From Massilia atriviolacea (GTDB lineage Bacteria > Pseudomonadota > Gammaproteobacteria > Burkholderiales > Burkholderiaceae_D), in NCBI RefSeq assembly GCF_003953935.1, contig NZ_RXLQ01000006.1:310001-374000 (forward strand): a stretch of 64,000 bases of DNA. Direction: 5' to 3'. A program made the translations under genes and the position numbers. Shown one piece after another: positions 50,674 to 60,400 of this stretch (positions are counted from its first letter, which is position 1; each line of letters begins with the position of its first letter). Under the pieces are notes generated by a model. The model saw only the letters and a list, made by a program, of their open reading frames with translations. It was not told the DNA's origin and did not search any database.

Positions 50674-51771
50674 TTAGTCGAAGGTCGGGGTTTCGACGCC
50701 GAGGATCTTGTGCAGTTTCGGCGAGGTGGTCGTGTACTGCATGTGGATCTTCTTGTCCGGGAAGATGTACGGCGCCGCGCCGAAGGCGGCCAGGGCCGCT
50801 TCGTGGAAGCCCGACAGGATCAGCTTCTTCTTGCCCGGATAGGTGTTGATGTCGCCCACCGCAAAGATGCCCGGCACATTGGTTTCGAACTTCTCGGTGT
50901 TCTGCACCTTGAGCTGGCGGCGCTCGATGTCCAGGCCCCACTCGGCGATCGGGCCGAGCTTCGGCGACAGGCCGAAGAACACCAGCAGCATGTCGAGCGG
51001 TACGCGGCGGGTCACGCCGTCGGCGCCGGTCACTTTGACTTCGCTCAGCTTGCCGTCTTTTTCATCGAAGCCGGTGACCTGGCCGATGATCAGTTGCATT
51101 TCGTAGGCTTCGCACAGGGCTTTCATCTTGGCAACCGAGGCCGGCGCCGCGCGGAAGTCCTCGCGGCGGTGCAGCAGCACCACCGATTCGGCCTTGCCCA
51201 CAAAATTGAGGGCCCAGTCCAGCGCGGAGTCGCCGCCGCCGCAGATGACCAGGTTCTTGCCTTCGAACTGGCTCGGATCCTTGACGCGGTAGTGCACCTG
51301 GGTGCCGTCGAACGCTTCGATGCCGTCGACCTTGATCGTGCGCGCCTGGAAGGAACCGACGCCGGCCGCGATGAAGATGGTCTTGGTGATGAACTGGGTG
51401 CCGGTCGAGGTTTCGACGTTGAAACGGCCGTCTTCACGGCGCTGCACCACGGTCACTTCCTGGCCCAGGTGGAAGGTCGGCTCGAACGGCTCGATCTGCT
51501 TGAGCAGGTTGTCGGTCAGTTCCTGGCCGGTGCACACCGGTACCGCGGGAATGTCGTAGATCGGCTTGTCGGGATACAGTTCGACGCACTGGCCGCCCAC
51601 GGCCGGCAGCGAATCGATCACGTGGGCCTTGATTTCCAGCAGGCCCAGCTCGAACACCTGGAACAATCCGACCGGGCCTGCGCCGATGATCACGGCATCG
51701 GATTCGATGGCGCCGGCAAAGGAACTATTGGCAGCGACGCTGCCTGCTTCATGGTTGGCGATGATAGTCAT
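50674..51771 (-). CDS. Ferredoxin/flavodoxin-NADP+ reductase (thioredoxin-reductase-like)
   Basis: FAD enzyme of 365 residues. [17 protein letters not shown] (about 27-43) binds FAD, and [12 protein letters not shown] (about 178-190) binds [20 protein letters not shown] matches thioredoxin-reductase-like ferredoxin reductases, but the redox-active CxxC of thioredoxin reductase is missing. The C-terminal [16 protein letters not shown] is the usual FAD contact. The ferredoxin gene starts 157 bases upstream on the same strand, so it probably reduces that ferredoxin or receives electrons from it. Confidence 0.92.
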   Translation of the reverse strand: MTIIANHEAGSVAANSSFAGAIESDAVIIGAGPVGLFQVFELGLLEIKAHVIDSLPAVGGQCVELYPDKPIYDIPAVPVCTGQELTDNLLKQIEPFEPTFHLGQEVTVVQRREDGRFNVETSTGTQFITKTIFIAAGVGSFQARTIKVDGIEAFDGTQVHYRVKDPSQFEGKNLVICGGGDSALDWALNFVGKAESVVLLHRREDFRAAPASVAKMKALCEAYEMQLIIGQVTGFDEKDGKLSEVKVTGADGVTRRVPLDMLLVFFGLSPKLGPIAEWGLDIERRQLKVQNTEKFETNVPGIFAVGDINTYPGKKKLILSGFHEAALAAFGAAPYIFPDKKIHMQYTTTSPKLHKILGVETPTFD

Positions 51772-51928
51772 GCGCTTACTTCCTGTTGATTTTGGGGTGG
51801 GGTGCAGCTTGCAGCAGTGCATTAAGCGTTGCTGCGGATGGCCGACAGTGTGCCACGATGGAGACGATCTTGCTGGCGCGAACCTGGCGCCGGGCCGCGA
51901 GGGCGGACCGGCGGGGCTGCTGGCTGGC

Positions 51929-52252
51929 TTAACGGATCAGCTGATCGATCTTGTCTTTGACATCTTTCCACTGTTCCGCATCGGGCAAGGCCGGTTTGGT
52001 CTTGGTAATCGACGGCCAGGCGCGCGCCAGATCGACGTTGATCTTGATGAATTGCTGCTGGTCGCCCGGCACATCTTCTTCCGCATAGATGGCGTTGACG
52101 GGGCATTCGGCCACGCACACGGCGCAATCGATGCACTCGTCCGGATCGATCGCGAGAAAATTCGGGCCTTCCCGGAAACAATCTACCGGGCATACATCGA
52201 CGCAATCGGTGTAACGACAGCTGATGCACGATTCGGTGACAACGTGGGTCAT
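51929..52252 (-). CDS. fdxA: 7-Fe ferredoxin (FdxA type)
   Basis: Ferredoxin of 107 residues starting [20 protein letters not shown]. It has a [17 protein letters not shown] segment for a 3Fe-4S and shared 4Fe-4S cluster and [12 protein letters not shown] for the second site, then a C-terminal extension with [15 protein letters not shown]. This is the standard 7Fe-8S FdxA layout. Followed at 157 bases by its probable reductase partner. Confidence 0.95.
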   Translation of the reverse strand: MTHVVTESCISCRYTDCVDVCPVDCFREGPNFLAIDPDECIDCAVCVAECPVNAIYAEEDVPGDQQQFIKINVDLARAWPSITKTKPALPDAEQWKDVKDKIDQLIR

Positions 52253-52324
52253 AACAGTCCTATCAGTGAAAAGGGGTGCTGCGGGCCGGTGGCAGCGCTA
52301 ATGCCAACCATAGCAAAGCACTGT

Positions 52325-52353
52325 ATTTTAGGGCAATTCGCTTATTCCCACAA
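52325..52353 (-). promoter_or_regulatory. Candidate promoter of fdxA
   Basis: TTGTGG (52353-52348) and TAAAAT (52330-52325) on the minus strand, 17 bases apart, in an AT-rich 254-base gap. The fdxA start lies 72 bases downstream. Reasonable but not consensus. Confidence 0.45.
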
Positions 52354-52462
52354 TTGAGGCTTATACACAATCCACATAAGCAAATGCGCACTTGCTTGCC
52401 CAAAAACCAAGTCTTGTTTTCCTGCCAATTCAAGCGAACTGAACAGAAATGGTCGCGCCGAT

Positions 52463-52496
52463 AAGCGCTTGCGGGTTTGATATATCGCAAGCGCTT
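52463..52496. repeat. Perfect 11-bp inverted repeat after the antiporter gene
   Basis: AAGCGCTTGCG (52463-52473) and its exact complement (52486-52496) flank a 12-base AT-rich spacer. It sits 10 bases beyond the antiporter stop, so a terminator role is possible, but there is no T-tract. Each arm itself contains the palindrome AAGCGCTT, so an operator is equally possible. Confidence 0.55.
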
Positions 52497-52506
52497 CCTC
52501 GAATCG

Positions 52507-53751
52507 TCATAGCAGGAACATGATCATCGCCATGACGGTCGGCGGAAGCGCGCCCAGCAGCAAGCCGCCGACCCCGATCGATTCATCCTCGAAGCCGTCG
52601 CGCACCAGGGCGGCGCCGGCCGGATTGGGGGCGTTGGCGATGATGGTCAGCCCGCCGCCGGCCACCGCGCCGGCCACCAGCATGTACTTGGCCTGGTCGG
52701 ACAGGCCGACGATCAGCGAACCGAGGTAGGTGAGGGCGGCGTTGTCGGTGATCGCGGTCAGCGCGGTGGCGCCGAAAAACAGCGCGGTCGGCCCCAGGCT
52801 GGAGACGATCGGTTGCAGCCACCATTGCTGCATGCCGCCCAGCACCACCAGTCCGGCCAGGAAGAAGCCGACCATCAAGCCTTCTTTCAGGATCAGGGGG
52901 CTCTGGTAGTTGTCGTAGGCGTGGGTGAAGCCGATGAAGAACAGGAACAGGCCGACGAAAATCACCGGATGGTGGGCAAAGGCGACCACGGCCGCCAGGA
53001 AGGCCAGGTGGATCGCGCTCACCAGCGCCGGCACCCTGACGGTCCCGGCTGCCGGCGCGGGCGCCTCGACGATGTGGCGGCGCAGCATGACGGTGACCAC
53101 GGTGGCGTTGACCAGCACCGCGACGGCGGCGCGCCAGCCGAAGGTCGAGGCCATGAAGGCGCTGTCCCACTGCCAGGTGGAGGCCACCATCAGCACCGGC
53201 GGCGCGGCGAAGGAGGTGAGCGTGCCGCCGATCGACACATTGACGAACAGCACGCCGAGGGCGGCGTACTTGAGCCACTCCGGCATGTCCTTGCGAAAAA
53301 TCTGGGGCGCCAGCATCAGGGCGGCCAGGGTCATGGCGGCCGGTTCCGTGATGAGCGAGCCGAACAGCGGCACCAGCGCCAGGCACAGCCACACATTGAC
53401 CACCGGGGTGCGCAGCGGCACCAGGCGCGCCAGGGCGGCGATGAGGGCGCGGATCGCTTCGAGCACCGGCCTGGAGGCCGCCACCACCATGATCACGAAC
53501 ACGAACAGCGGTTCGGTGTAGGTGCGCGATTCGGCGTAGGCGATCGCTTCGCTGCCGCCCAGGACGATGGCCATGGCCACGATCAGCACCAGTGCCCACA
53601 GGCCGAACACCACCTCGACTTCGCCGAAGAAGTGGAGCAGGCCGGCATGGCGCGGATAGCGGTCGGCCAGGCGTTCGAAACTCTTGGCGGCGAAGGTGTG
53701 CGCCAGGGCGAGTCCGAACAGGATCGCGGCGATGAGTTGGATGTCGCTCAT
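52507..53751 (-). CDS. Putative Na+/H+ antiporter (Na_H_antiport_2 family)
   Basis: Membrane protein of 414 residues with about 11-12 spans. It resembles the putative Na+/H+ antiporter family with VEVVFGLWALVLI near the N-terminus, VSIGGTLTSFAAPPVLMVA in the middle, and ALTAITDNAALTYLGSLIVGL and ANAPNPAGAALV near the end. The re-entrant-type Gly/Asn-rich repeats are typical of ion transporters of the IT superfamily. Ion specificity is inferred. No partner gene adjoins it. Confidence 0.85.
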   Translation of the reverse strand: MSDIQLIAAILFGLALAHTFAAKSFERLADRYPRHAGLLHFFGEVEVVFGLWALVLIVAMAIVLGGSEAIAYAESRTYTEPLFVFVIMVVAASRPVLEAIRALIAALARLVPLRTPVVNVWLCLALVPLFGSLITEPAAMTLAALMLAPQIFRKDMPEWLKYAALGVLFVNVSIGGTLTSFAAPPVLMVASTWQWDSAFMASTFGWRAAVAVLVNATVVTVMLRRHIVEAPAPAAGTVRVPALVSAIHLAFLAAVVAFAHHPVIFVGLFLFFIGFTHAYDNYQSPLILKEGLMVGFFLAGLVVLGGMQQWWLQPIVSSLGPTALFFGATALTAITDNAALTYLGSLIVGLSDQAKYMLVAGAVAGGGLTIIANAPNPAGAALVRDGFEDESIGVGGLLLGALPPTVMAMIMFLL

Positions 53752-53872
53752 GTCATTCCGATTAAAAATAGCCGAAAAGCATTATAGGACGGGAAGCGGC
53801 GCGGGCGGGGCGAACTAGGCGGGCTCGGCGCAACAAGGTATCATGTGCGCGAAAAACACAACAAGGAAAGTC

Positions 53873-54154
53873 ATGGCTGACATCAGCATCGTTCAGGAAC
53901 ATAGCCTGACACCCAACAAGGCCCGTGAAGCGGCCCAGAAAGTCGCCGACAAGATTGCCGCCGAATACGGCCTGGAATGCGCATGGCAGGGCGACGTACT
54001 GCATTTCGAGCGCAGCGGCGTGAATGGATCGCTGGCCGTGGAAGCGCAGCAGGTGGCAATGACGATCCGTCTCGGATTCTTGATGAGTGCGTTCGCGCCG
54101 GCGATCGAGGCGAAGGTGACGGAAAAGATGAAAGCGGTATTCGGCGCAGCCTGA
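53873..54154 (+). CDS. Polyhydroxyalkanoic acid system family protein (PHA granule region)
   Basis: Protein of 93 residues starting MADISIVQEHSLTPNKAREA. A helix-beta layout with AREAAQKVADKIAAEYGLEC, VLHFERSGVNGSLAVEA and a C-terminal TEKMKAVFGAA fits the PHA-granule-associated family (TIGR02610-like). AAGGAAAG before the ATG fixes the start. It lies near phaZ and an acyl-CoA-binding protein gene. Probable role in PHA granule handling. Confidence 0.8.
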   Translation: MADISIVQEHSLTPNKAREAAQKVADKIAAEYGLECAWQGDVLHFERSGVNGSLAVEAQQVAMTIRLGFLMSAFAPAIEAKVTEKMKAVFGAA

Positions 54155-54187
54155 AGCGGCCGCGCCGGGGTCGTGCGGGGCGCCGGA

Positions 54188-54442
54188 TCAGCCCTTCAAT
54201 TCGTCGATCAGGTCGACGTACTGCTGCATGGCGTCGTCCCTGGACGTGCCCTTGAACGCATCCCACGCATCGTACTTGGCACGGGCGACGAAGTCGGTCA
54301 TGCCGGGACGGTTGCCGTCGGTGTCGCCGGCGGACGCCTGCTTGTACAGCGCGTAAATCTTCAACAAGGTCTGGTTATCCGGACGCTCGGACAGATTTTT
54401 GGAATCGGCCAAGGCCTGGTCAAACTGTTCCTGCAAGCTCAT
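54188..54442 (-). CDS. Acyl-CoA-binding protein (ACBP)
   Basis: Four-helix protein of 84 residues. LKIYALYKQASAGD (about 28-41) and KYDAWDAFKGTSRDDAMQQY (about 55-74) are the acyl-CoA-binding motifs with conserved Tyr and Lys residues. The start MSLQEQFDQAL at 54442 follows TAAGATGA-type spacing with AGGAG upstream. It binds medium- and long-chain acyl-CoAs in the cytosol. Convergent with the PHA-system gene. Confidence 0.93.
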   Translation of the reverse strand: MSLQEQFDQALADSKNLSERPDNQTLLKIYALYKQASAGDTDGNRPGMTDFVARAKYDAWDAFKGTSRDDAMQQYVDLIDELKG

Positions 54443-54566
54443 CTTATCTCCTGGGGTGGGCTGAAATTCAGTGACGAGAATCTTAGCGCAGCTTGCACCG
54501 CAAACAGCGGAAAAGCGCAAGAGATTAGAGGGGATGCTCAGCTTGGGACGCTCGATCCCGCGCACC

Positions 54567-54655
54567 CGTCGTTCCCGCGCAGGCGGGAACCCAAGTTTGT
54601 CTAGCTGCTCGTGGCTGCGCTACGTACTTGGGTTCCCGCCTTTGCGGGAACGACG
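54567..54655. repeat. Mirrored doublet of CGTCGTTCCCGC palindromes
   Basis: A 30-base arm (54567-54596) and its near-exact inverted copy (54626-54655, 2 mismatches) flank a 29-base core. Each arm is itself a small hairpin of the type seen at 5983-6010. The doublet looks like a REP/BIME or a tiny non-autonomous mobile element between the ACBP and lipoprotein genes. Confidence 0.8.
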
Positions 54656-54659
54656 ATGG

Positions 54660-54893
54660 TCAGTCTTGCGCCTCGGCTTTCGCCTTGGCCGCCTTTTCCT
54701 CGTCGCTGTCGCGGAACGGGTAGGTGGCCACTTTGACCGCGCCCTTGGTCACTGCGACCCCGGTGCTGACCGCGGCCGAGCCGACCGCCGCGCCGGCACT
54801 GACCACCGCGCCGGTGACCGCAACGACCACGCAGCCGCTGGTCATGGCCACCACCAGCAGCGCCAGCGCGCAGCGCAAGGCGCCCATCGACAT
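54660..54893 (-). CDS. Small Gly/Ala/Val-rich lipoprotein
   Basis: About 77 residues. The signal ALALLVVAMTSGC ends in a lipobox (TSGC), so the mature protein starts with Cys21 and is lipid-anchored. The mature part is strongly hydrophobic and Gly/Ala/Val-rich (VVAVTGAVVSAGAAVGSAAV), then ends in a charged tail (DEEKAAKAKAEAQD). Read 2 bases behind FKBP. Function unknown; NF012-type small lipoproteins look similar. Confidence 0.75.
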   Translation of the reverse strand: MSMGALRCALALLVVAMTSGCVVVAVTGAVVSAGAAVGSAAVSTGVAVTKGAVKVATYPFRDSDEEKAAKAKAEAQD

Positions 54894-54895
54894 GC

Positions 54896-55252
54896 TTAAA
54901 CCTTCAGCAGTTCGACGTCGAAAATCAGCGTGGCGTTCGGCGGAATCACGCCGCCCGCGCCGCGCGCGCCGTAACCGAGGCTGGCCGGGATCGTCAGGCG
55001 GCGCGCGCCGCCGACCTTCATGCCCTGCACGCCTTCGTCCCAGCCCTTGATGACCTGGCCGGCGCCCAGCGCAAACTGGAACGGTTCGTTGCGGTCCTTG
55101 CTGGAGTCGAATTTGGCGCCGGCGGTGCCGTCGTCGTTGCGCAGCCAGCCGGTGTAATGCACGGCGACGTGCTGGCCGGCTTTCGCTTCGGCGCCTTCGC
55201 CGACGGTGGTGTCTTCGTACTGGAGGCCGGAATCGGTAGTGATGGTGGACAT
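54896..55252 (-). CDS. FKBP-type peptidyl-prolyl cis-trans isomerase
   Basis: Single-domain FKBP of 118 residues without a signal peptide, so cytoplasmic. Visible are VAVHYTGWL, FDSSKDRNEPFQFALG, VIKGWDEGVQGM and IPASLGYGARGAGGVIPPNATL, covering the active-site residues. The start MSTITTDSGLQYED at 55252 matches the family. It assists protein folding. Followed by the lipoprotein gene. Confidence 0.95.
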   Translation of the reverse strand: MSTITTDSGLQYEDTTVGEGAEAKAGQHVAVHYTGWLRNDDGTAGAKFDSSKDRNEPFQFALGAGQVIKGWDEGVQGMKVGGARRLTIPASLGYGARGAGGVIPPNATLIFDVELLKV

Positions 55253-55385
55253 GGTTTTCCTTAGTAAATCGGTGTGATTGGCGATTGTAGTGCATGCCAA
55301 CTCAAAGCGCTATTGACGCCACTCCCGTGGCAGCCCAAAGCACGCTACACTGCGTGGACTTTTTGACTATATTCAGCCGCTTTCC

Positions 55386-56249
55386 ATGACCAAGACTCCC
55401 TGGCGCCCCGTCGCCACCGCCTACCGCCACGCCCTGGTTTCGCAGGCCAATCCGAAGATGCTGCTGCTGACGGTGATTCCCTTCCTGCTGTCGGTGGTGC
55501 TGTGGGCGATCCTGCTGGCCTTCGGCTTCCAGCCGCTGCTCGACTACGTCCAGGCCCTGTTCCAGGACCACGACTGGTTCAAGACCACCAGCGGCATGCT
55601 CGGTTCCTTCGGCCTGGGCTTCCTGAAAACCATCATCGTGCCGCTGATCGCCATGCTCCTGCTGCTGCCGCTGATGATCGTCACCTCGCTGGTCTTCATG
55701 GGCGTGGCCGCCATGCCGCCGATCACGCGCCATGTCGCGGCGCGCCATTTCAGCACCCTCGAAGCGAAGAACGAAGGCAGCTTCATGGCCAGCCTGGCGA
55801 TCAACCTCAGCAGCGCCGCGCTGTTCGTGGTGGTCTGGGTCCTGAGCCTGCCGCTGTACATCGTGCCGCCGGTGGCGGTGCTGGTGCAGGTGGTGCTGTG
55901 GGGTGCATTGACCAGCCGCGTGATGGTCTACGACGCCCTGGAAGACTATGCCAGCGCCGAGGAAATGAAGGAAATCCGGCGCCGCCACCGCGCCCAGCTG
56001 ACCTTCATCGGCATCGTGTCCGGCTTCATCGGCGCCTTGCCCGGCATCGTCTGGATCGGCGGCGCGGTCATGTCGATCGTGCTGTTCCCCTTCCTGGCGG
56101 CGATCTCGATCTGGCTGTATGTGCTGATCTTCGTGTTTACCGCGCTGTGGTTCCAGTACTACTGCATGCATGCGCTGCGCGAGCTGCGCGCGGCGGCGGC
56201 GGCGCCGGTCGCCGCCGTTGCCAGCGCCGATGCGTCGCCACCGGCCTGA
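55386..56249 (+). CDS. EI24-domain membrane protein (CysZ-like)
   Basis: Integral membrane protein of 287 residues with about six hydrophobic segments. The start WRPVATAYRHALVSQANPKM and the TRHVAARHFSTLE segment match the EI24/CysZ family, whose best-known member helps sulfate uptake. An Ala-rich tail follows from about 265. Betaproteobacterial relatives are annotated only as EI24 domain proteins; a sulfate role is not shown here. Divergent from the FKBP gene. Confidence 0.85.
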   Translation: MTKTPWRPVATAYRHALVSQANPKMLLLTVIPFLLSVVLWAILLAFGFQPLLDYVQALFQDHDWFKTTSGMLGSFGLGFLKTIIVPLIAMLLLLPLMIVTSLVFMGVAAMPPITRHVAARHFSTLEAKNEGSFMASLAINLSSAALFVVVWVLSLPLYIVPPVAVLVQVVLWGALTSRVMVYDALEDYASAEEMKEIRRRHRAQLTFIGIVSGFIGALPGIVWIGGAVMSIVLFPFLAAISIWLYVLIFVFTALWFQYYCMHALRELRAAAAAPVAAVASADASPPA

Positions 56250-56275
56250 CGCTTTCATGGCACACTGATGATTTT

Positions 56276-56334
56276 CGCAACAACGTTCGCAACAACGTTC
56301 ACAACAACGTTCGCAACAACGTTTGCAACAACGG
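56276..56334 (+). repeat. 12-bp tandem repeat (about five units) before the CinA-like gene
   Basis: Units of CGCAACAACGTT start at 56276, 56288, 56300, 56312 and 56324, the third and fifth with single changes. The array ends 8 bases before the ribosome-binding GGAGA of the next gene. Because the unit is four codons long, gain or loss of units would not alter frame but would change spacing to any upstream promoter. Confidence 0.9.
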
Positions 56335-56342
56335 AGAAACAC

Positions 56343-57140
56343 ATGGCAATCGGTTTGATCATCATCGGCGACGAAATCCTGTCGGGCAAGCGGCGCGACC
56401 AGCACTTTCCCAAGGTGCTGGAGCTGCTGGCCGAACGCGGCCTCAAGCTGGACTGGGCCGAGTACCTGGGCGATGATCCGGCGCGCATCAGCGCCACCCT
56501 CAAGCGCACCATGGCCAGCGGCGACATCGTGTTCTCTTGCGGCGGCATCGGCGCCACCCCGGACGACCACACGCGCGCATGCGCCGCCAGCGCGCTCGGC
56601 GTGCCGCTGGCGCTGCATCCGCAGGGCCGCGCCAACATCGAGGAGCGCATCCGCGACATGGCGGCCGAAGCCGGCAAGCAAGCCGACCTGGATTCGCCGG
56701 AAAACCTGCACCGCCTGAAGATGGCCGAATTCCCCGAAGGCGCCTCGCTGATCCCCAACGCCTACAACAAGATCGCCGGTTTCACGGTCGGCACGCATCA
56801 CTTCGTGCCGGGCTTTCCGGTGATGGCCTGGCCGATGATCGCCTGGGTGCTCGACGAGCTCTACAGCCACCTGTTCAACCGCCAGCCGCACAGCGAGCAG
56901 TCGGTGCTGGTGTACGGCTCGATGGAGTCGACCCTCAATCCGCTGATGGAAGCGCTGGAAGCGCGTTACGCCCCGGTCAAGGTATTCAGCCTGCCGAGCG
57001 TGGGCGACGCGGTCACGCGCGGCCACATCGAACTGGGCGTCAAGGGCGAACCGGCGCTGACCGCCTCGGCCTTCGCCGACATGTGCGCGCAGCTGGGCGC
57101 CATGGACATCGAATACGTCCCCTGCGAGGCGCCGGCGTGA
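56343..57140 (+). CDS. Competence/damage-inducible CinA-N-like molybdopterin-binding protein
   Basis: Protein of 265 residues with a MoCF/MogA-type fold. GLIIIGDEILSGKRRDQHFP (about 3-22) and FSCGGIGATPDDHTR are the ligand-binding loops. It has no C-terminal nicotinamide-amidase domain of full CinA. The ATG at 56343 is chosen because GGAGA precedes it; an in-frame ATG at 56268 would translate the 12-bp repeat. Relatives are annotated as competence/damage-inducible protein A; the actual role is uncertain. Confidence 0.85.
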   Translation: MAIGLIIIGDEILSGKRRDQHFPKVLELLAERGLKLDWAEYLGDDPARISATLKRTMASGDIVFSCGGIGATPDDHTRACAASALGVPLALHPQGRANIEERIRDMAAEAGKQADLDSPENLHRLKMAEFPEGASLIPNAYNKIAGFTVGTHHFVPGFPVMAWPMIAWVLDELYSHLFNRQPHSEQSVLVYGSMESTLNPLMEALEARYAPVKVFSLPSVGDAVTRGHIELGVKGEPALTASAFADMCAQLGAMDIEYVPCEAPA

Positions 57141-57457
57141 CAAGCGTGTGACGCCTTTTGCGGCAACGCTTTTGTGAGGCGCGCTGAGCCGTTGTTTTTT
57201 TGCGAAAAACAAACGGCCAGATCAAGTTTTCTTGAACATGCCTTCGCCACGGTCACCCGATGTGGTGGAATGGTGACCGTGCAGTACCCGGATCGCGCCT
57301 GCGACGCAGGTGAGATTCGGGTGAGAATCTAATCAGTGAATTTTTAATACCACAGGAATGCGATTGACCACCCGATCACACGAAGCGACCCGTTGCACGA
57401 TGGCGAAGGTCGATGCGGTGATTGCAGGGACGATTGATTTGAACCGGTTGAGCCATC
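57141..57457. other. Structured gap before the PBP gene
   Basis: This 317-base stretch has no gene. It holds a GCCGTT...AACGGC hairpin with T- and A-runs around 57187-57220 (possible terminator for the gene upstream) and a 10-base perfect dyad at 57248-57281. The last part is probably the promoter and leader of the PBP gene. Confidence 0.5.
57248..57281. promoter_or_regulatory. Perfect 10-bp dyad upstream of the PBP gene
   Basis: CACGGTCACC (57248-57257) and GGTGACCGTG (57272-57281) flank a 14-base spacer about 177 bases before the PBP start. It could be a regulator-binding site or an RNA hairpin. No T-tract follows. Confidence 0.45.
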
Positions 57458-60400
57458 ATGGAAAGTAATCGTCGTTCTCGACGGCCCCGCATCGTCGCCA
57501 GCGCGGTGCGCAAACTGCGCGCACGCGCGGCATTGATCCAGCTCGGCCAGGCAGCGCCGGAGCCGGACGACGGCACGGCGACACCGCATTCCCACCTTTC
57601 CCTCGTGTCCGACGGCGCCTCCAGCGCCGCCGGCACGCACATCGATACCGACACAGACACCGACATCTTGCCCAATTCCGACACCGCCACCTTGCCCGAA
57701 GCAGAACACGACACCGCGCCGCAAGGCACCCCTCCGCGCCGCCGCAGCCGCATCAAGCTGGTCCTGTGGCTGCTGTTACTGGCCTTGCTGGGCGCCGGCG
57801 TCTGGTGGCTGCTCGACGAGGTGCGCACCTCGTCGATGCAGGCCAAGTACTTCGCCGGCATCGCCAAGAAGATCAGCTACAAGGTCGAGAAGGGCCCCAG
57901 CACCAATATCCGCTTCCCGCACGACAGCCCGTACGACGAGCGGCTCGGCTACGCCAACCTGCCCGACTACCTGGCCAAGCTCAAATCGCGCGACTTCATG
58001 ATCGATTCGCAGGCGCGCCTGTCGCCCAAGATGGTGGAACTGGCCGACCAGGGCCTGTTCGCGACCTACCGCGAGAAGACCAAGGTCGGCCTCGAAATCC
58101 TCGACTGCCGCAGCGAGCCGCTGTTCCTGTCGCGCTTTCCCGAGCGTTTTTACGAAAAGTTCGACGACGCCCCGTCCTCGCTCGTCAAAAGCCTGCTGTT
58201 CATCGAAAACCGCGAACTGCTCGACCCGACCTACCCGAAACGCAACCCGGCGGTCGAGTGGGACCGTTTCAGCAAGGCCGTCTTCGACAAGTCGCTGCAC
58301 GTTTTCAGCGGCGGCGACAAGCGCTCGGCCGGCGGCAGCACGCTGGCCACCCAGATCGAAAAATACCGCCATTCGCCGGACGGGCGTACCAGCTCGCTGT
58401 CGGAAAAAGCGCGCCAGATGGTCTCGGCCACCCTGCGCGCCTACCAGTACGGCGAAGACACCACCAAGGCGCGGCGCCAGATCGTGATCGATTACCTGAA
58501 CACGGTGCCGCTGTCGGCCAAATCCGGTTACGGTGAAGTCAACGGCATCGGCGACGGCATGTGGGTCTGGTACGGACGCGATTTCGCGGCCATGAACAAG
58601 CTGCTCAAGGACGAGCCGCATTCGCCCGACGCCGCGCTGGTGTACAAGCAGGCGCTGTCGCTGATGATCGCGCAGCGCCGTCCGGCCCACTACCTGGGCG
58701 CCGGCGCCAACGACCTCGAAAACCTGACCAACACCCACTTGCGGGTGCTGGCCCAGGCTGGCGTGATCACGCCGCAGCTGCGCGACGCCGCGCTGGGCAT
58801 GAAGCTCGAGCCGGCCAAGGGTTCCGGGGTGGCGCCGCCGGCGGCCAACGCCTTTGTATCGCGCAAGGCCTCGAACGCGGTGCGCACCCACCTGGCCGGT
58901 CTGCTGGGCGACTCGCGCCTGTACAACCTGGACCGCCTCGACCTGTCGGTGGTCAGCACGCTCGACTCGGAAGCGCAGCAAGCCGTCACCGCCATGCTGC
59001 GCAAGCTGCGCGACGCCGACTCGGCGCGCGAGGCCGGCCTGACCGGCAAGGGTATGCTGGGCAACGGCGACCCGGCCAACGTGGTGTACAGCTTCACGCT
59101 GATGGAACGCGGCGAAAAGGCCAACTACCTGCGCGTGCAGACCGATAACTACGACCAGCCGCTCGACATCAACGAAGGCGCGAAACTCGACCTCGGCTCC
59201 ACCGCCAAGCTGCGCACCCTGGTGACCTACATGGACATCGTCGACCAGCTGTACCAGCGCTTCAACGGCATGAGCGCCGAAGAACTGCGCAAGACCGTGG
59301 TCGATCCGAAGGACCGGCTGTCGCAGTGGGCCATCGAATACTTCTTGACGATGCCGTCGGGCGCCGCGCGCGACCTGCCGGCCATGCTGGAAGCGGCGAT
59401 CGAGCGCAAATACTCGGGCAGCCCGGCCGAAGGCTTCTTTACCGGCGGCGGCATGCACACCTTCGGCAACTTCAGCCGCCTCGATAACACGCGCATCATG
59501 AGCGTGCGCGACGCGCTGCGCAGCTCGACCAACCTGGTGTTCGTGCGCCTGATGCGCGACGTGGTGCGCTACTACATGTTCCAGCTGCCCGGTTCCTCGG
59601 CCGCGCTGCTGGCCGACGCCGACGATCCGCGCCGCGCCGAATACCTGGCCCGCTTCGCCGACCGCGAAGGGCGCGAGTTCCTCGGCCGCTTCTACAACAA
59701 GTACAAGGGCAAGAACGCGGCCGAGGCCGAAAAAGTGCTGCTCGCGAGCTTCCGCCCGACCCCGACCCGGCTGGCCAACGTGCACCGCACGATCGCTCCC
59801 AACGCCACGCTGGCGCAGTTCTCGGCCTTCGTGAAGGACAACCTGGTGTCGGCCAACGAAGTGCCGGACGAGCGCATCGCGCGCATGTACGACCAGTACG
59901 CCCCGGCGAACATGTCGCTGGCCGACCGCGGCTACCTGGCCACCATCCACCCGCTCGAACTGTGGCTGGTCGGTTACTTCCGCGCCAATCCGGCTGCCAC
60001 CTATTCCGACATGGTCGCGGCCAGCGTCAAGGAGCGCCAGGAAGTGTATGCCTGGCTGTTCAACACGCACCGCAAGCACGCGCAGGACCGCCGCATCGCC
60101 GGCCTGCTGGAAGTCGAGGCGTTCCTGAAGATCCACGCGCAGTGGAAGAAGATGGGTTATCCCTTCGACTCGCTGGTGCCGTCGTATGCGACGACCCTGG
60201 GCGCCTCGGCCGACCGTCCGGCCTCGCTGGCCGAGATGATGGGCATTATCGTCAACAAGGGCGTGCGCAAGCCGGTGCAGCGCATCGACTCGCTGCATTT
60301 TGCCGAGGGCACGCCGTACGAGACGCTGGTCAAGCAGGCCAAGAGCGCGCCGGGCGAGCAGATCCTGTCGCCGGAAGTGGCGCGCGCGGTGGCCGATGCG

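Noticed and set aside
56276-56334. 12-bp repeats as a CRISPR array
   Set aside because: Units are contiguous without spacers and far too short.
56268-56342. Upstream ATG as the start of the CinA-like gene
   Set aside because: It would translate the tandem repeat. A proper ribosome-binding site precedes the ATG at 56343.
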